Positions 8,909-17,360 of a DNA stretch of 64,000 nt are shown one piece after another; positions within the stretch are counted from its first letter, which is position 1; each line of letters opens with the position of its first letter. Source of the DNA: Caryophanales bacterium (GTDB lineage Bacteria; Bacillota; Bacilli; CAJFEE01). The position numbers and the translations under genes are program-made. The DNA is taken from contig JAQSYP010000004.1 of the NCBI GenBank assembly GCA_029256085.1, positions 62,001-126,000 on the forward strand, written 5' to 3'. Below the pieces are notes generated by a model, which was not told the DNA's origin, did not search any database, and was given only the letters and a program-made list of their open reading frames with translations.

Positions 8909-9280
8909 ATGTTTAATAACAAATACATACTAATTTTTTTGTTTGGTGGTTTAGGGACAATAATTAGAACTACAATAACTTCGATAAATATCAACAATTT
9001 TATCCATATTACAATTTTGATTTGTAATATTATAGGAAGTTTTTTAATTGGATATATAAATTCAAAAGTGATAAATAAATCATTAAAAATTGGTTTATGT
9101 ACGGGCTTATGTGGGGGACTAACTACAATGTCGGCTTTTTCATTAGCGTATTTCAGGTTAATCCAAGAAAATATAGTGAATTCAATGATATATGTTTTAA
9201 TTTCAGTTATTTTATGTTTTCTAGCAGTTATTTTAGGTGAAAAGGTATCAGTACTTAGAAAGGGTGATTCTGAATGTTGA
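8909..9280 (+). CDS. crcB: fluoride exporter subunit CrcB/Fluc (first of pair)
   Basis: Fluc proteins are small four-helix fluoride channels working as antiparallel dimers. Motifs: FGGLGTIIR at the N-terminus, CNIIGSFLIG in helix 2, and CGGLTTMSAFS with the fluoride-lining Phe and the central Na+-site TT(M)S. About 123 residues fits the family. The gene overlaps the next crcB by 7 bp. AAAGGAAGG precedes the ATG. Many Gram-positives encode such pairs as heterodimers with opposite topology; that is inferred here. No fluoride riboswitch is visible in the short upstream gap. Confidence 0.92.
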   Translation: MFNNKYILIFLFGGLGTIIRTTITSININNFIHITILICNIIGSFLIGYINSKVINKSLKIGLCTGLCGGLTTMSAFSLAYFRLIQENIVNSMIYVLISVILCFLAVILGEKVSVLRKGDSEC

Positions 9281-9618
9281 TATTTGTTTTCGGGGGGGTA
9301 GGCGCAGTTTTTAGGTATTATCTTTCTGAGCTCATAGTGAAATACAATAGGCGTGCTATGATTCCTATACATACACTAATAATCAATATTACAGGATCTT
9401 TTCTTTTAGGCTTTGTTTTAAATAACAAAGTTATATATTCCATTGAAATTAGTGACGCTATAACATTTGGTTTTTTAGGAGCCTTTACTACTTTCTCGAG
9501 TTTCAGCCTAGAACTTGTACAAATATATAGAAAGAATAATATAAATAAATTGGTAATTTATTCAATATTCTCAATATTCGGAAGTCTTTTCGCTTTATAT
9601 GTGGGTATTTCAATCTAA
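9274..9618 (+). CDS. crcB: fluoride exporter subunit CrcB/Fluc (second of pair)
   Basis: The second small Fluc-type membrane protein (114 residues), translationally coupled to the first through a 7-bp overlap. It shows FGGVGAVFRY, NITGSFLLG and GFLGAFTTFSSFS, the canonical central motif. Differences in the first-half charges between the two subunits would suit a heterodimer in dual orientation, as known for paired Fluc genes. Expected role: passive export of fluoride from the cytoplasm. Confidence 0.92.
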   Translation: MLIFVFGGVGAVFRYYLSELIVKYNRRAMIPIHTLIINITGSFLLGFVLNNKVIYSIEISDAITFGFLGAFTTFSSFSLELVQIYRKNNINKLVIYSIFSIFGSLFALYVGISI

Positions 9619-9689
9619 ATACTTCAAATATACACATCTGTGTGTTACGATTAAATAAGAAAATTGCAGAATATACGAGGTTAATATCC

Positions 9690-11786
9690 ATGATTGTCGA
9701 AGAAGAAGGGTTTGTAGATAACATTTCAGACGTGTCTATTCAATCAAAAATCTTAGGTATTATTTATAGACATCTAAATGATTTTTTATTTATTATGAAA
9801 TATGAAAATGATGAGTTTAGATATATTTTTACTAATGAAAAGTCACTTGAGGTACTTGGCTTAAGTGAGACACCTCGAGGAAAAACATTTTATGATGTAT
9901 TACCCCAAGACAAAGCAGACTCGCTTAAAATAATTTATGAAGAGGCAATTTTACATAAACAGTCGATTGAATTTATGGATGATCATACTTTATTTAATGG
10001 TGAGCTTATTCATGCGGAGTCAATTATCACGCCTATTGTTAATTCGGTTGGTGAATGTGAATATATAATTTGTATAACTAGGGACATAACTGAAAGAGTG
10101 AAGAAAGAGAATCAGCTTTTAGAAAATAAGTTAAGATTTCAGTCCTTATTTGTCCATAACCTAGATGCTGTTCTTTCTGTCGATTCTCAAGGAAATATAT
10201 TTAATGTTAACAAAGTAGGTGTAGACTTACTAGGGTATCCACTTGAGGAAATTGAAAACAGAAATATTCTTAGATTCATTGATTTTGTAGACTCTCAAGA
10301 GTTTCTAAACTTATTTGCTATGGCGTTAATTGGTAAATCACTAGAATTAAAGAAAATTAGATTAAAAGCTTTTGCTGAAAAGGAAATTTTTGCACAACTA
10401 AAATTAATTCCAACAGTACTACATGGTGAAATAGTTGGGTTATATATTGTTCTTCGTGATATAACTGAACAAATACATCAAGAAGAAGCAATACGACAAC
10501 TGGCATATTGCGATGCACTAACAGGTCTTGGAAACCGAGTTGCATTAATGGATAATTTAAAAATGTTAACAAAATCATCAAACTCCGAGGAAAAGCATTT
10601 TGCATTACTATATTGTGATTTAGATAGATTTAAACTAATGAACGATTCATTCGGTCATACAACAGGAGATATTTTGTTAAAGGAAGTTGCTAACCGCTTA
10701 ATTTCAATAATGGATTATAATTATAGCGTATATCGTCAAGGTGGGGACGAATTTATAATTCTAATTGAGGAATCTGATAAAGAGATTATTTCAAATTTTG
10801 CTGGCAAAATAATAGACTTATTTAATTCACCGTTTAAAATCGAATATCAAGATTTTTATTTCTCAGTTAGTATAGGAATTAGTATTTATCCTACTGATAG
10901 CACTAATCCTTATAGCTTAATAAAAAATGCCGACTACGCTTTATATAATGTTAAAGATAATGAAAAAGGCTCATTTGAATTTTATAAGAATGATATGAAT
11001 AAGAATGTCTCATACACATTAGAAATAGAATCAGGAATGCGAAAGGCTATTAATAATAATGAATTTTTTATTTGTTACCAGCCACAATTTGATGTTAATA
11101 CTAAAAAAACTAAGAGTTTAGAAGCTTTAATACGTTGGAATAATCCTTCATTTGGATTAGTACCACCATTAGACTTTATTCCAATCGCAGAGGAAACAGG
11201 ATATATCATAAACATTGGTGAATGGGTAATCTTCGAAGTTTGTAAACAATTAGCAGAATGGAAAGAAAAATCATATAATCTTATTCCTGTAGCCATTAAT
11301 ATATCAACAAGACATTTTAAACATATATCCTTCATAAATGCACTCAAAAGAGCACTTGATATTTTTGAAATTGATCCAGGTCTTATTGAGATTGAAATTA
11401 CCGAAAGAGCAATGATGAATTTCGATGAATCAGTTATAATACTAGATCAGCTCAAGACCTTAGGTGTTAATATATCAATTGATGATTTTGGTACAGGATA
11501 TTCTACTCTAAGCTATTTAAAGAATTTGCCGCTCGACACGATTAAAATAGACAGATCATTTATACAAGAAATTTCAAAGAGCGAGAAAGATGAAATGATA
11601 ATAAAACTAATATCTGATTTAGCTAGAAATCTTGGAATGAGGGTAATAGCTGAGGGTGTTGAAGAAGAATCTCAAATTCACTTCTTAAAAAGGATATCTT
11701 GCGACACTGCACAGGGTTTTTTATACAGTAGGCCAATCTTAGCAGAAGAAGTAGCAAGTAATTTTCTCAACAAAACCACTACATAA
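9690..11786 (+). CDS. PAS-PAS-GGDEF-EAL c-di-GMP signalling protein
   Basis: A soluble protein of about 698 residues. Two PAS-like domains come first (about 30-150 and 155-270), each ending in the DIT(E)R/Q box (CITRDITER, VLRDITEQ). A GGDEF domain follows with DALTGLGNR and intact RQGGDEF, then an EAL domain with LEALIRW, EITERAM, DDFGTGYS, IKIDRSF and AEGVEEE. Both catalytic signatures are intact, so it could make and degrade c-di-GMP; the PAS pair probably sets the balance in response to a ligand or cofactor. An in-frame GTG at 9642 adds 16 residues but has no ribosome binding site; the ATG at 9690 has a weak GAGG. Confidence 0.9.
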   Translation: MIVEEEGFVDNISDVSIQSKILGIIYRHLNDFLFIMKYENDEFRYIFTNEKSLEVLGLSETPRGKTFYDVLPQDKADSLKIIYEEAILHKQSIEFMDDHTLFNGELIHAESIITPIVNSVGECEYIICITRDITERVKKENQLLENKLRFQSLFVHNLDAVLSVDSQGNIFNVNKVGVDLLGYPLEEIENRNILRFIDFVDSQEFLNLFAMALIGKSLELKKIRLKAFAEKEIFAQLKLIPTVLHGEIVGLYIVLRDITEQIHQEEAIRQLAYCDALTGLGNRVALMDNLKMLTKSSNSEEKHFALLYCDLDRFKLMNDSFGHTTGDILLKEVANRLISIMDYNYSVYRQGGDEFIILIEESDKEIISNFAGKIIDLFNSPFKIEYQDFYFSVSIGISIYPTDSTNPYSLIKNADYALYNVKDNEKGSFEFYKNDMNKNVSYTLEIESGMRKAINNNEFFICYQPQFDVNTKKTKSLEALIRWNNPSFGLVPPLDFIPIAEETGYIINIGEWVIFEVCKQLAEWKEKSYNLIPVAINISTRHFKHISFINALKRALDIFEIDPGLIEIEITERAMMNFDESVIILDQLKTLGVNISIDDFGTGYSTLSYLKNLPLDTIKIDRSFIQEISKSEKDEMIIKLISDLARNLGMRVIAEGVEEESQIHFLKRISCDTAQGFLYSRPILAEEVASNFLNKTTT

Positions 11787-11801
11787 TTGTAGTGGTTTAT
11801 T
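11773..11801 (+). terminator. intrinsic terminator overlapping the end of the GGDEF-EAL gene
   Basis: AAACCACTACA pairs with TGTAGTGGTTT; the stop codon lies in the loop. A T-rich tail follows and runs into family A copy 2. Confidence 0.8.
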
Positions 11802-11803
11802 TT

Positions 11804-11887
11804 AGCTAATAGGTAAACTTTGACAAGTTCATACTTTCCTAACGCATAAGTGCAACTACGGCTCTGCAATCGCCGAGTTTCCTTTAT
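11804..11887 (+). repeat. family A element, copy 2 (internally shortened)
   Basis: GCTAATAGG head, TTCATACTTTCCTAACGCATAAGTGC core and GCCGAGTTTCCTTTAT tail. The segment between the GGCTCTGC of hairpin 2 and the CTCGGCA of hairpin 3 is fused, consistent with deletion between the two similar motifs. Confidence 0.8.
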
Positions 11888-11947
11888 TATTTATTTTATT
11901 TTATGGTAAACTATACTTTAAGAATGGTAATAAATGGAGGATTTTTT

Positions 11948-12304
11948 ATGAATAATTGGTCTCTGCCATATAGAATTTTAATGGGACCTGGTCCAAGTGA
12001 TGTTGATCCAGATGTTTTAAAATCTTTGTCGACCCCTTTAGTAGGTCATCTTGATCCATCTTTTTTAAATTTGATGAATAAATTAAAGGTCCTACTTCAA
12101 GAAGTATTTAATACGAAGAACGAAATGACTTTAGCAATGAGTGGGACAGGTAGTGCTGGAATGGAAACACTAGTAGTTAACCTTGGTGAAGCAGGAAATT
12201 TTAAAGGGAAAGTCTGGAGAGTCGGATTAATGGGAGTTAATGCTAGGAAATCTAACGTTGCACTACTTTTATCTGCTTTTGAAGAACTTCTTATTAAAAA
12301 GTAA
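11948..12304 (+). pseudogene. internally deleted class V aminotransferase (alanine-glyoxylate/PucG type)
   Basis: 118 codons against roughly 380 for the family. The start matches the N-terminus of alanine-glyoxylate-type aminotransferases ([33 protein letters not shown]). The end matches their C-terminus ([11 protein letters not shown] followed by a helix and LLSAFEELL). The PLP-binding lysine domain in between is missing; the junction lies near residue 84-86, in frame. AATGGAGG precedes the ATG, so it may still be translated. It cannot be an active aminotransferase. It probably shares a transcript with the YkuI-like gene 25 bp downstream. Confidence 0.85.
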
Positions 12305-12329
12305 ATATAGATAAGGAGGATTTGTAAAA

Positions 12330-13508
12330 TTGAATACAAAATCACAAAAAAATTATCAACTACATTACCAGCCTATAATAAGTGCTGATGAGATTGAAGT
12401 AATTGGTTTCGAAATTATTGCTACAAATTTAATAAATCCTTCAAATAGAGAGTATATAAATTTTACTACTTTGAATGAACTTAACTATTTAGATTTAATT
12501 AATCAAATTCTATATGAAACAAAAGAGATTTCTCAAAGAAAGCTAATTTTTGTAAAAATAGATGCGAATATTCTTGTAAATGAATTAGGTGACAAATTAT
12601 TAGAATTAATCTTAAATCATCAAGAACATGGTTTTAATATTTCTAGTATAGTACTTGAATTCCCTGAACATGAATATGAAGGAGATATTGAAAGTTTATA
12701 TTACTTAACTAAATATTTCCGTACGTATGGAATTAAAATAGCACTTCTAGGAATTTGTCAGGAGAAAAGTAATTTAGACAGAGTAAGATATATCTCACCT
12801 AATATCATGAAGATTGATTTAGGCAATTTTAAAGTCCAATATTCAACTAATTTAGGGCTAGGATTTTTAAAATCATTATCAATTCTTTCAAGTAAAATAG
12901 GTGCAACACTTCTTTACGACAACATTGAATCAGATTTGCAACTTTATTATGCGTGGACTAATAATGGAAGGTATTATCAGGGGAATTTCATTAGTGGTAT
13001 ACAAACACAAATTTCAATACTTGCTACGTTCAGTCACATAAAAGATGAGTTTCAAGACTTTGTTATTCGTGAAATGAAAAAGTTAGACACGTTGTTTAAT
13101 CTACAAAAAAAATTAAATAGTTTAATCAAAATTGAGCTAAATAAAATTGCAATTAATATAGAATATAATGCTACCCTTGAGAGCTTAGCAAAAACCTTTA
13201 CAGATATGAGTATCCGACTTTATATTGTAGATGACCTTGGTTATCAAAAATCATATAATTATTATAAGGTTGAAGGAAAATGGGAAGCACAACCAGAATT
13301 CGCAGGTAGAAATTGGGGATGGCGCCCTTACTTCTTGAGAAATATATTACAAATGAAATATGACTCATCTGGAACATTGTCTGACGTCTATACTGATGTT
13401 GAAACACATCAAATGTTGAGAACATTTTCATATCCAATAAATAAGAATCACTTTTTATTTATTGACTTAGATCCATCCTTTTTATACGAAGAGGATGTAT
13501 TACTATAA
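12330..13508 (+). CDS. YkuI-like degenerate EAL protein with C-terminal sensor domain
   Basis: 392 residues. The first about 240 have the EAL fold pattern (LHYQPIIS at the start) but the EAL position reads FEIIA, the DDFG loop is replaced by LLGICQEKS, and other metal ligands are absent. The C-terminal about 150 residues match the PAS-like half of B. subtilis YkuI (AGRNWGWRPYF; the domain ends in FLFIDLDPSFL). B. subtilis YkuI binds c-di-GMP but has little activity; this version looks even less catalytic. Inference: receptor or inert scaffold. The TTG start follows AAGGAGG. Confidence 0.82.
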   Translation: MNTKSQKNYQLHYQPIISADEIEVIGFEIIATNLINPSNREYINFTTLNELNYLDLINQILYETKEISQRKLIFVKIDANILVNELGDKLLELILNHQEHGFNISSIVLEFPEHEYEGDIESLYYLTKYFRTYGIKIALLGICQEKSNLDRVRYISPNIMKIDLGNFKVQYSTNLGLGFLKSLSILSSKIGATLLYDNIESDLQLYYAWTNNGRYYQGNFISGIQTQISILATFSHIKDEFQDFVIREMKKLDTLFNLQKKLNSLIKIELNKIAINIEYNATLESLAKTFTDMSIRLYIVDDLGYQKSYNYYKVEGKWEAQPEFAGRNWGWRPYFLRNILQMKYDSSGTLSDVYTDVETHQMLRTFSYPINKNHFLFIDLDPSFLYEEDVLL

Positions 13509-13530
13509 TTTTTTAATACAAAATAAATAT

Positions 13531-13567
13531 AAAAAACAGATCATTGATAATTTGATCTGTTTTTTTT
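13531..13567 (+). terminator. intrinsic terminator
   Basis: ACAGATCA pairs with TGATCTGT, flanked by A-run and T-run. From here to 13734 (about 165 bp) no gene is supported. Confidence 0.85.
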
Positions 13568-13734
13568 CGTTTATTGTCAACATAATAAGACAATTAACAT
13601 ACATATACTTATATATATTAATAAAAATGAGAATCGTGTCATTATTTCAGTTAATTTTACGAACGTTTAATGGACTATTTTATGACTTTTATTGATAAAA
13701 TTTAAACCATACTACTAAGAAAGGGCTGAGGTGA

Positions 13735-13884
13735 ATGAAATATACATGTAAGAAGTGTTGCACAATTATAAATGATAAAAAAGCTTGCCCTGTATGTAAG
13801 CAAGAAGATCATTTAATGCCAATAATCATCAATGTACAGGGTAGTTCTTATGGATTCTATACATTTGATTTTGAAGTTGATTAA
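13735..13884 (+). CDS. 49-residue zinc-ribbon-like protein
   Basis: A short gene with two Cys pairs, YTCKKC and ACPVCK, separated by about a dozen residues, as in small zinc ribbons, followed by a hydrophobic segment (MPIIINVQG) and an acidic end. AAAGGG and GAGGTG lie upstream of the ATG. The stop is 18 bp before the next gene, so the two are probably co-transcribed. Function is unknown. The Cys-pair arrangement and ribosome binding site are the evidence that it is real. Confidence 0.6.
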   Translation: MKYTCKKCCTIINDKKACPVCKQEDHLMPIIINVQGSSYGFYTFDFEVD

Positions 13885-13902
13885 TTTTAAAGGAGAGTAG
13901 AA

Positions 13903-14421
13903 ATGAAACGTATCATTGGATCTGTTTTTTTCTTAATAATTGTTCTGGCAACAATAACACAAGTTAATGAAACTCATGCTAGTAAAAATAGGTTAGTTAC
14001 TCTCCAAAAAGAACAATCCCCATATTATGTAATTAATTCAGGGCATAAGTTACAACTTGAATTGATCGAAGGTAGCTATAGTGCCTCTGAACTTAAGAAT
14101 AAATTATCTAAATTTTTCACTGATAAATTTATTGATGATTATATATTACAAAATTATATTGAATATAATGGAAAGTTGATATTTAAAGCGACTGATTTTC
14201 CGTATGCATTTGTACCAGATTTTACATTTGATAAAAATACTAAAAAAGAAATTACAAATAACTCGAGGACACAATTAGTATATCAATGGTTTGATGCCGT
14301 TCAAAATGAGCCTGTTACCCATGATGGTGTTTTTAGTTATGTTAAATTGATAAAAGATAATGATGATATTTGGAAAATTGATGATATAGGTAATACACTA
14401 TCTAAACCGATATTAAACTAA
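13903..14421 (+). CDS. secreted protein, possibly DUF3993 family
   Basis: 172 residues with a clear signal peptide (MKR, hydrophobic 4-17, cleavage likely near THAS). The mature part has a helical segment (ELKNKLSKFFTDKFIDDYI) and aromatic-rich strands ending in W-K-I-D, a pattern like Bacillus DUF3993 proteins; this is a pattern-based guess. AAAGGAGAG precedes the ATG. Its last 20 bp overlap the convergent glutaredoxin-like gene, with no terminator between them. Confidence 0.7.
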   Translation: MKRIIGSVFFLIIVLATITQVNETHASKNRLVTLQKEQSPYYVINSGHKLQLELIEGSYSASELKNKLSKFFTDKFIDDYILQNYIEYNGKLIFKATDFPYAFVPDFTFDKNTKKEITNNSRTQLVYQWFDAVQNEPVTHDGVFSYVKLIKDNDDIWKIDDIGNTLSKPILN

Positions 14422-14632
14422 TTATTTTATCTTCATGAAATCCTCTTATGATATTCCCGTTGATAACGATAGTTGGGGTGCTGGATGAATCTAATTCTAA
14501 TATTAGTTTCCTCATAAGTGTGGTGTCCCTATCAACTCTTCTTTCTATATATTCTACACCTTGATTTCTTAAAAATATTTTTGCCTTTTCACACGAAATG
14601 CAATTATCTTTAGTATATATTTCAATATTCAT
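14402..14632 (-). CDS. glutaredoxin-like thiol-redox protein
   Basis: 76 residues with thioredoxin fold signature: IEIYTKDNCISCEKAK (active-site CISC), cis-Pro in SSTPTIVIN and GF near the C-terminus. It resembles NrdH/YruB-type glutaredoxins, which pass electrons from thioredoxin reductase or bacillithiol to targets. The ATG at 14632 has GAGG five bases upstream, so it is chosen over a longer frame. The 3' end overlaps the convergent upstream gene by 20 bp. Confidence 0.85.
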   Translation of the reverse strand: MNIEIYTKDNCISCEKAKIFLRNQGVEYIERRVDRDTTLMRKLILELDSSSTPTIVINGNIIRGFHEDKIISLISV

Positions 14633-14646
14633 ACATGCCTCGTTTC

Positions 14647-14681
14647 TCACAGCACGTTAAGTGACTGTGATATTTTTTTTA
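14647..14681 (+). terminator. plus-strand terminator-like hairpin
   Basis: TCACAG-CAC with GTG-A-CTGTGA stem followed by TATTTTTTTTAT. In plus direction it would end transcripts that read through the glutaredoxin gene from the DUF3993-like gene. Confidence 0.55.
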
Positions 14682-14760
14682 TCGGACTGTTTTTACTAGA
14701 ATATTACTCAATCATCTTAACATATTGTATTAGTAATTAAGAATTGTAGGAGTGGTTGTA

Positions 14761-14979
14761 ATGTTAGACGATATAAAAGAAGCTGTAAGAATAGTTTTAG
14801 TTTTTATTTTATGCACATTAATCTTTTACTATGGTATTATGTGGATATCGGAGGAATATGGGCCCGAAAGTAATAAGTCAGTAAATAATAATGCAATAAA
14901 AGTAAATCAAAGTAATGTTACTTATGAAAATGATGAACTTTTAAGAAGGATCAGGATATTTTTTGAATACGGGGAGTAA
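14761..14979 (+). CDS. yqzK: YqzK-type membrane protein (DUF4227)
   Basis: 72 residues with one hydrophobic helix (about 10-30: VRIVLVFILCTLIFYY) and a polar C-terminal tail. B. subtilis has the same small gene directly before xerD, which supports the assignment. The ATG at 14761 follows TAGGAGTGG; the GTG at 14752 lies inside that box. It ends 5 bp before xerD. Function is unknown. Confidence 0.85.
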   Translation: MLDDIKEAVRIVLVFILCTLIFYYGIMWISEEYGPESNKSVNNNAIKVNQSNVTYENDELLRRIRIFFEYGE

Positions 14980-14984
14980 TTATC

Positions 14985-15875
14985 GTGCATTTTGAACTTG
15001 AAGACTTTCTACATTATTTATCTGTAGAAAAACAACTAGCAAATAATACTATAAATTCATATAAAAGAGATTTAGAATCTTATATTTTATTTTTAAGAAA
15101 TGAATTAAAAGTTGAAAGTATAAATGATATAAATAGAGTACATATTATTCAGTTTTTAAAAAGAGAAAGAGAACTTGATAAATCCTCTAAATCAATGTCT
15201 AGATATATATCATCAATTCGTAGTTTTCATCAATTCTTATTTAGAGAAAGAAAAGTGGATATTGATTTCACTGAAAATATCGAAACACCAAAGATAGAAA
15301 GAAACTTACCTAAAGTTCTTTCAGTTGATGAAGTAGACCTTTTATTAAACTCATTAAATGAAAATTCGCCAATTGATTTAAGAGATAAGGCAATGGTTGA
15401 AGTATTATATGCCACTGGGTTACGTGTTAGTGAACTCATTTCATTAGATTTGGATAGCATTAACTTAACTATGGGTTTTATTAGGTGCATAGGAAAAGGT
15501 GGAAAAGAAAGAATCGTTCCATTAGGAAGAATTGCAAAAGCTTCGGTAGAAAACTACTTGATCTCTGGTAGGCCGGTTCTTCTAAAAAAATCTAATAGTA
15601 ATGCCATGTTCTTAAACCAAAGGGGTAAAAGATTAACTCGACAAGGATTTTGGAAAATATTAAATATTATACAAAGAAAAGTTGGTTTAAGCACAAACAT
15701 AAGTCCGCATACTTTAAGACATTCATTTGCAACTCATCTTTTAGAAAATGGAGCGGATTTGAGATCTGTACAAGAAATGCTTGGACATGCTGATATTTCT
15801 ACAACTCAAATATATACCCATGTTACAAAGACTAGATTAAAAGAAGTTTATAATAAATTTCACCCAAGATCATAA
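14985..15875 (+). CDS. xerD: tyrosine recombinase XerD
   Basis: 296 residues. Site-specific recombinase that, with XerC/CodV, resolves chromosome dimers at dif. The N-terminal SAM-like core-binding domain is about 1-95. The catalytic domain carries Arg147 (ATGLRVSEL), Lys171 (GKGGKER), His242 and Arg245 (HTLRHSFATH), His268 (LGHADI) and nucleophile Tyr277 (TTQIYTHV), the full set. GTG start preceded by GGGGAG. It is coupled to yqzK as in B. subtilis. Confidence 0.96.
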   Translation: MHFELEDFLHYLSVEKQLANNTINSYKRDLESYILFLRNELKVESINDINRVHIIQFLKRERELDKSSKSMSRYISSIRSFHQFLFRERKVDIDFTENIETPKIERNLPKVLSVDEVDLLLNSLNENSPIDLRDKAMVEVLYATGLRVSELISLDLDSINLTMGFIRCIGKGGKERIVPLGRIAKASVENYLISGRPVLLKKSNSNAMFLNQRGKRLTRQGFWKILNIIQRKVGLSTNISPHTLRHSFATHLLENGADLRSVQEMLGHADISTTQIYTHVTKTRLKEVYNKFHPRS

Positions 15876-15910
15876 AGATAGAATTGTAACTAATTATAAT
15901 TAAAGCTTCC

Positions 15911-15984
15911 GGCGCTCGCTTTCCGCTGGCAAGTCACGAGCCTGTAGTCTCGTCTGACTTGCTTTCCAGCAGGAGTCGAGCGCC
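15911..15984. repeat. family B palindromic element, copy 1
   Basis: GGCGCTCGCTTTCCGCTGG pairs with CCAGCAGGAGTCGAGCGCC; an internal AAGTCA...TGACTT pair gives a long hairpin. It lies between xerD and deoB. Related copies: 22481, 40771, 41225, 41352 and 43829. The rest of the 293-bp gap (to 16168) shows nothing further. Confidence 0.8.
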
Positions 15985-16168
15985 TTTCGCTTTATCAGTA
16001 CTCTATAGATATTATATTGGGGGGCGACCTTAAAACATGAAATTTAAAACTCTTGTTAGCATTCAGATTAGCCATTATATAGTTTTCTTTATATAATTAA
16101 GTAAAGTTGATAAAGATAAGATATAGTAAAAGGTTGATTAAGATTAGATACATAGATGGAGGGTTTTT

Positions 16169-17350
16169 ATGGACTATAGATTCAAAAGGATTTTTCTAAT
16201 AGTGTTAGACTCAGTTGGAATTGGCGAGTCACCTGATGCAGAAAAGTTTGGTGATGTTGGATCAAATACAATTGGTAATATTGCAATAGCAAAAAAGGGA
16301 CTTAATATGCCTAATATGAGTCAACTTGGCCTTGGTAATATTGCAGAAATTAAAGGGGTTAATAAATGTGAATTTCCAAGAGCATATTATACTAAAATCT
16401 CTGAACTATCTAATGGAAAAGATACAATGACGGGGCATTGGGAAATGATGGGATTACATATAGAAACTCCTTTCAGGGTATTTCCAGACGGTTTTCCTAA
16501 GCAATTGCTAGATGATTTAGAATCTCGAACTGGTCGCGGGATTATTGGAAATAAATCAGCTTCAGGAACAGAAATTTTAGATGAGCTTGGAGAAGAACAT
16601 ATTAGGACTGGTTCAATTATAGTATATACTTCTGCTGATAGTGTCTTGCAAATAGCTGCTCATGAGGAAATAGTACCATTAGAAGAATTATATAAAATAT
16701 GTGAAATTGCTAGAGAGTTGACTCTTAGAGAAGAGTATATGGTTGGAAGGGTAATAGCTAGACCGTTTATAGGACAACCTGGCAAATTCACTCGAACTTC
16801 AAATAGACATGATTATGCTCTTAAACCTTTTGATAGAACAGTTATGAATGAATTGAAAGATAGTAATCTCGATGTTATATCCTTAGGTAAAATTAATGAC
16901 ATTTATGACGGAGAAGGTGTATCGAAAGCTGTAAGAACAAAATCTAATATGGATGGTATGGACAAAATCATAGAACAATCATTAACTGACTTTACTGGAT
17001 TGTGCTTTTTAAATTTAGTTGACTTTGATGCGTTATTTGGACATAGAAGAGACCCGATTGGATATGGTGATGCATTAGAAGAATTTGACAAAAGACTTGA
17101 ACAGTTAATTCCAAATATTAAAGAAAGTGATTTACTTATATTAACTGCAGATCATGGTAATGACCCAACGTTTAAGGGTACTGATCATACTAGAGAATAT
17201 GTGCCTCTTCTTGTTTATAATCAGGAATTCAAGTCGCCTAAAGATCTAGAAATTAAAGAAACATTTGCAGATATCGGAGCAACTATAGCAGATAATTTTA
17301 AAGTTGAACTACCTAAAATCGGAACAAGTTTCTTATCTGAACTAAAATAG
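16169..17350 (+). CDS. deoB: phosphopentomutase
   Basis: Interconverts (deoxy)ribose 1-phosphate and 5-phosphate in nucleoside catabolism. An alkaline-phosphatase-fold metalloenzyme: [15 protein letters not shown] carries the metal Asp, [12 protein letters not shown] the nucleophile Thr, and [19 protein letters not shown] the second metal cluster. 393 residues is standard. GGAGGG precedes the ATG. It is first of a three-gene nucleoside salvage operon with punA and pdp. Confidence 0.97.
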   Translation: MDYRFKRIFLIVLDSVGIGESPDAEKFGDVGSNTIGNIAIAKKGLNMPNMSQLGLGNIAEIKGVNKCEFPRAYYTKISELSNGKDTMTGHWEMMGLHIETPFRVFPDGFPKQLLDDLESRTGRGIIGNKSASGTEILDELGEEHIRTGSIIVYTSADSVLQIAAHEEIVPLEELYKICEIARELTLREEYMVGRVIARPFIGQPGKFTRTSNRHDYALKPFDRTVMNELKDSNLDVISLGKINDIYDGEGVSKAVRTKSNMDGMDKIIEQSLTDFTGLCFLNLVDFDALFGHRRDPIGYGDALEEFDKRLEQLIPNIKESDLLILTADHGNDPTFKGTDHTREYVPLLVYNQEFKSPKDLEIKETFADIGATIADNFKVELPKIGTSFLSELK

Positions 17351-17360
17351 AGGTGAATAT

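Noticed and set aside
8863-9372. 169-codon minus-strand frame over the crcB pair
   Set aside because: Both crcB genes on the plus strand have clear family motifs; the opposite frame has none.
13495-13695. 66-codon frame after the YkuI-like gene
   Set aside because: It overlaps the end of that gene, contains its terminator hairpin, and has no ribosome binding site.
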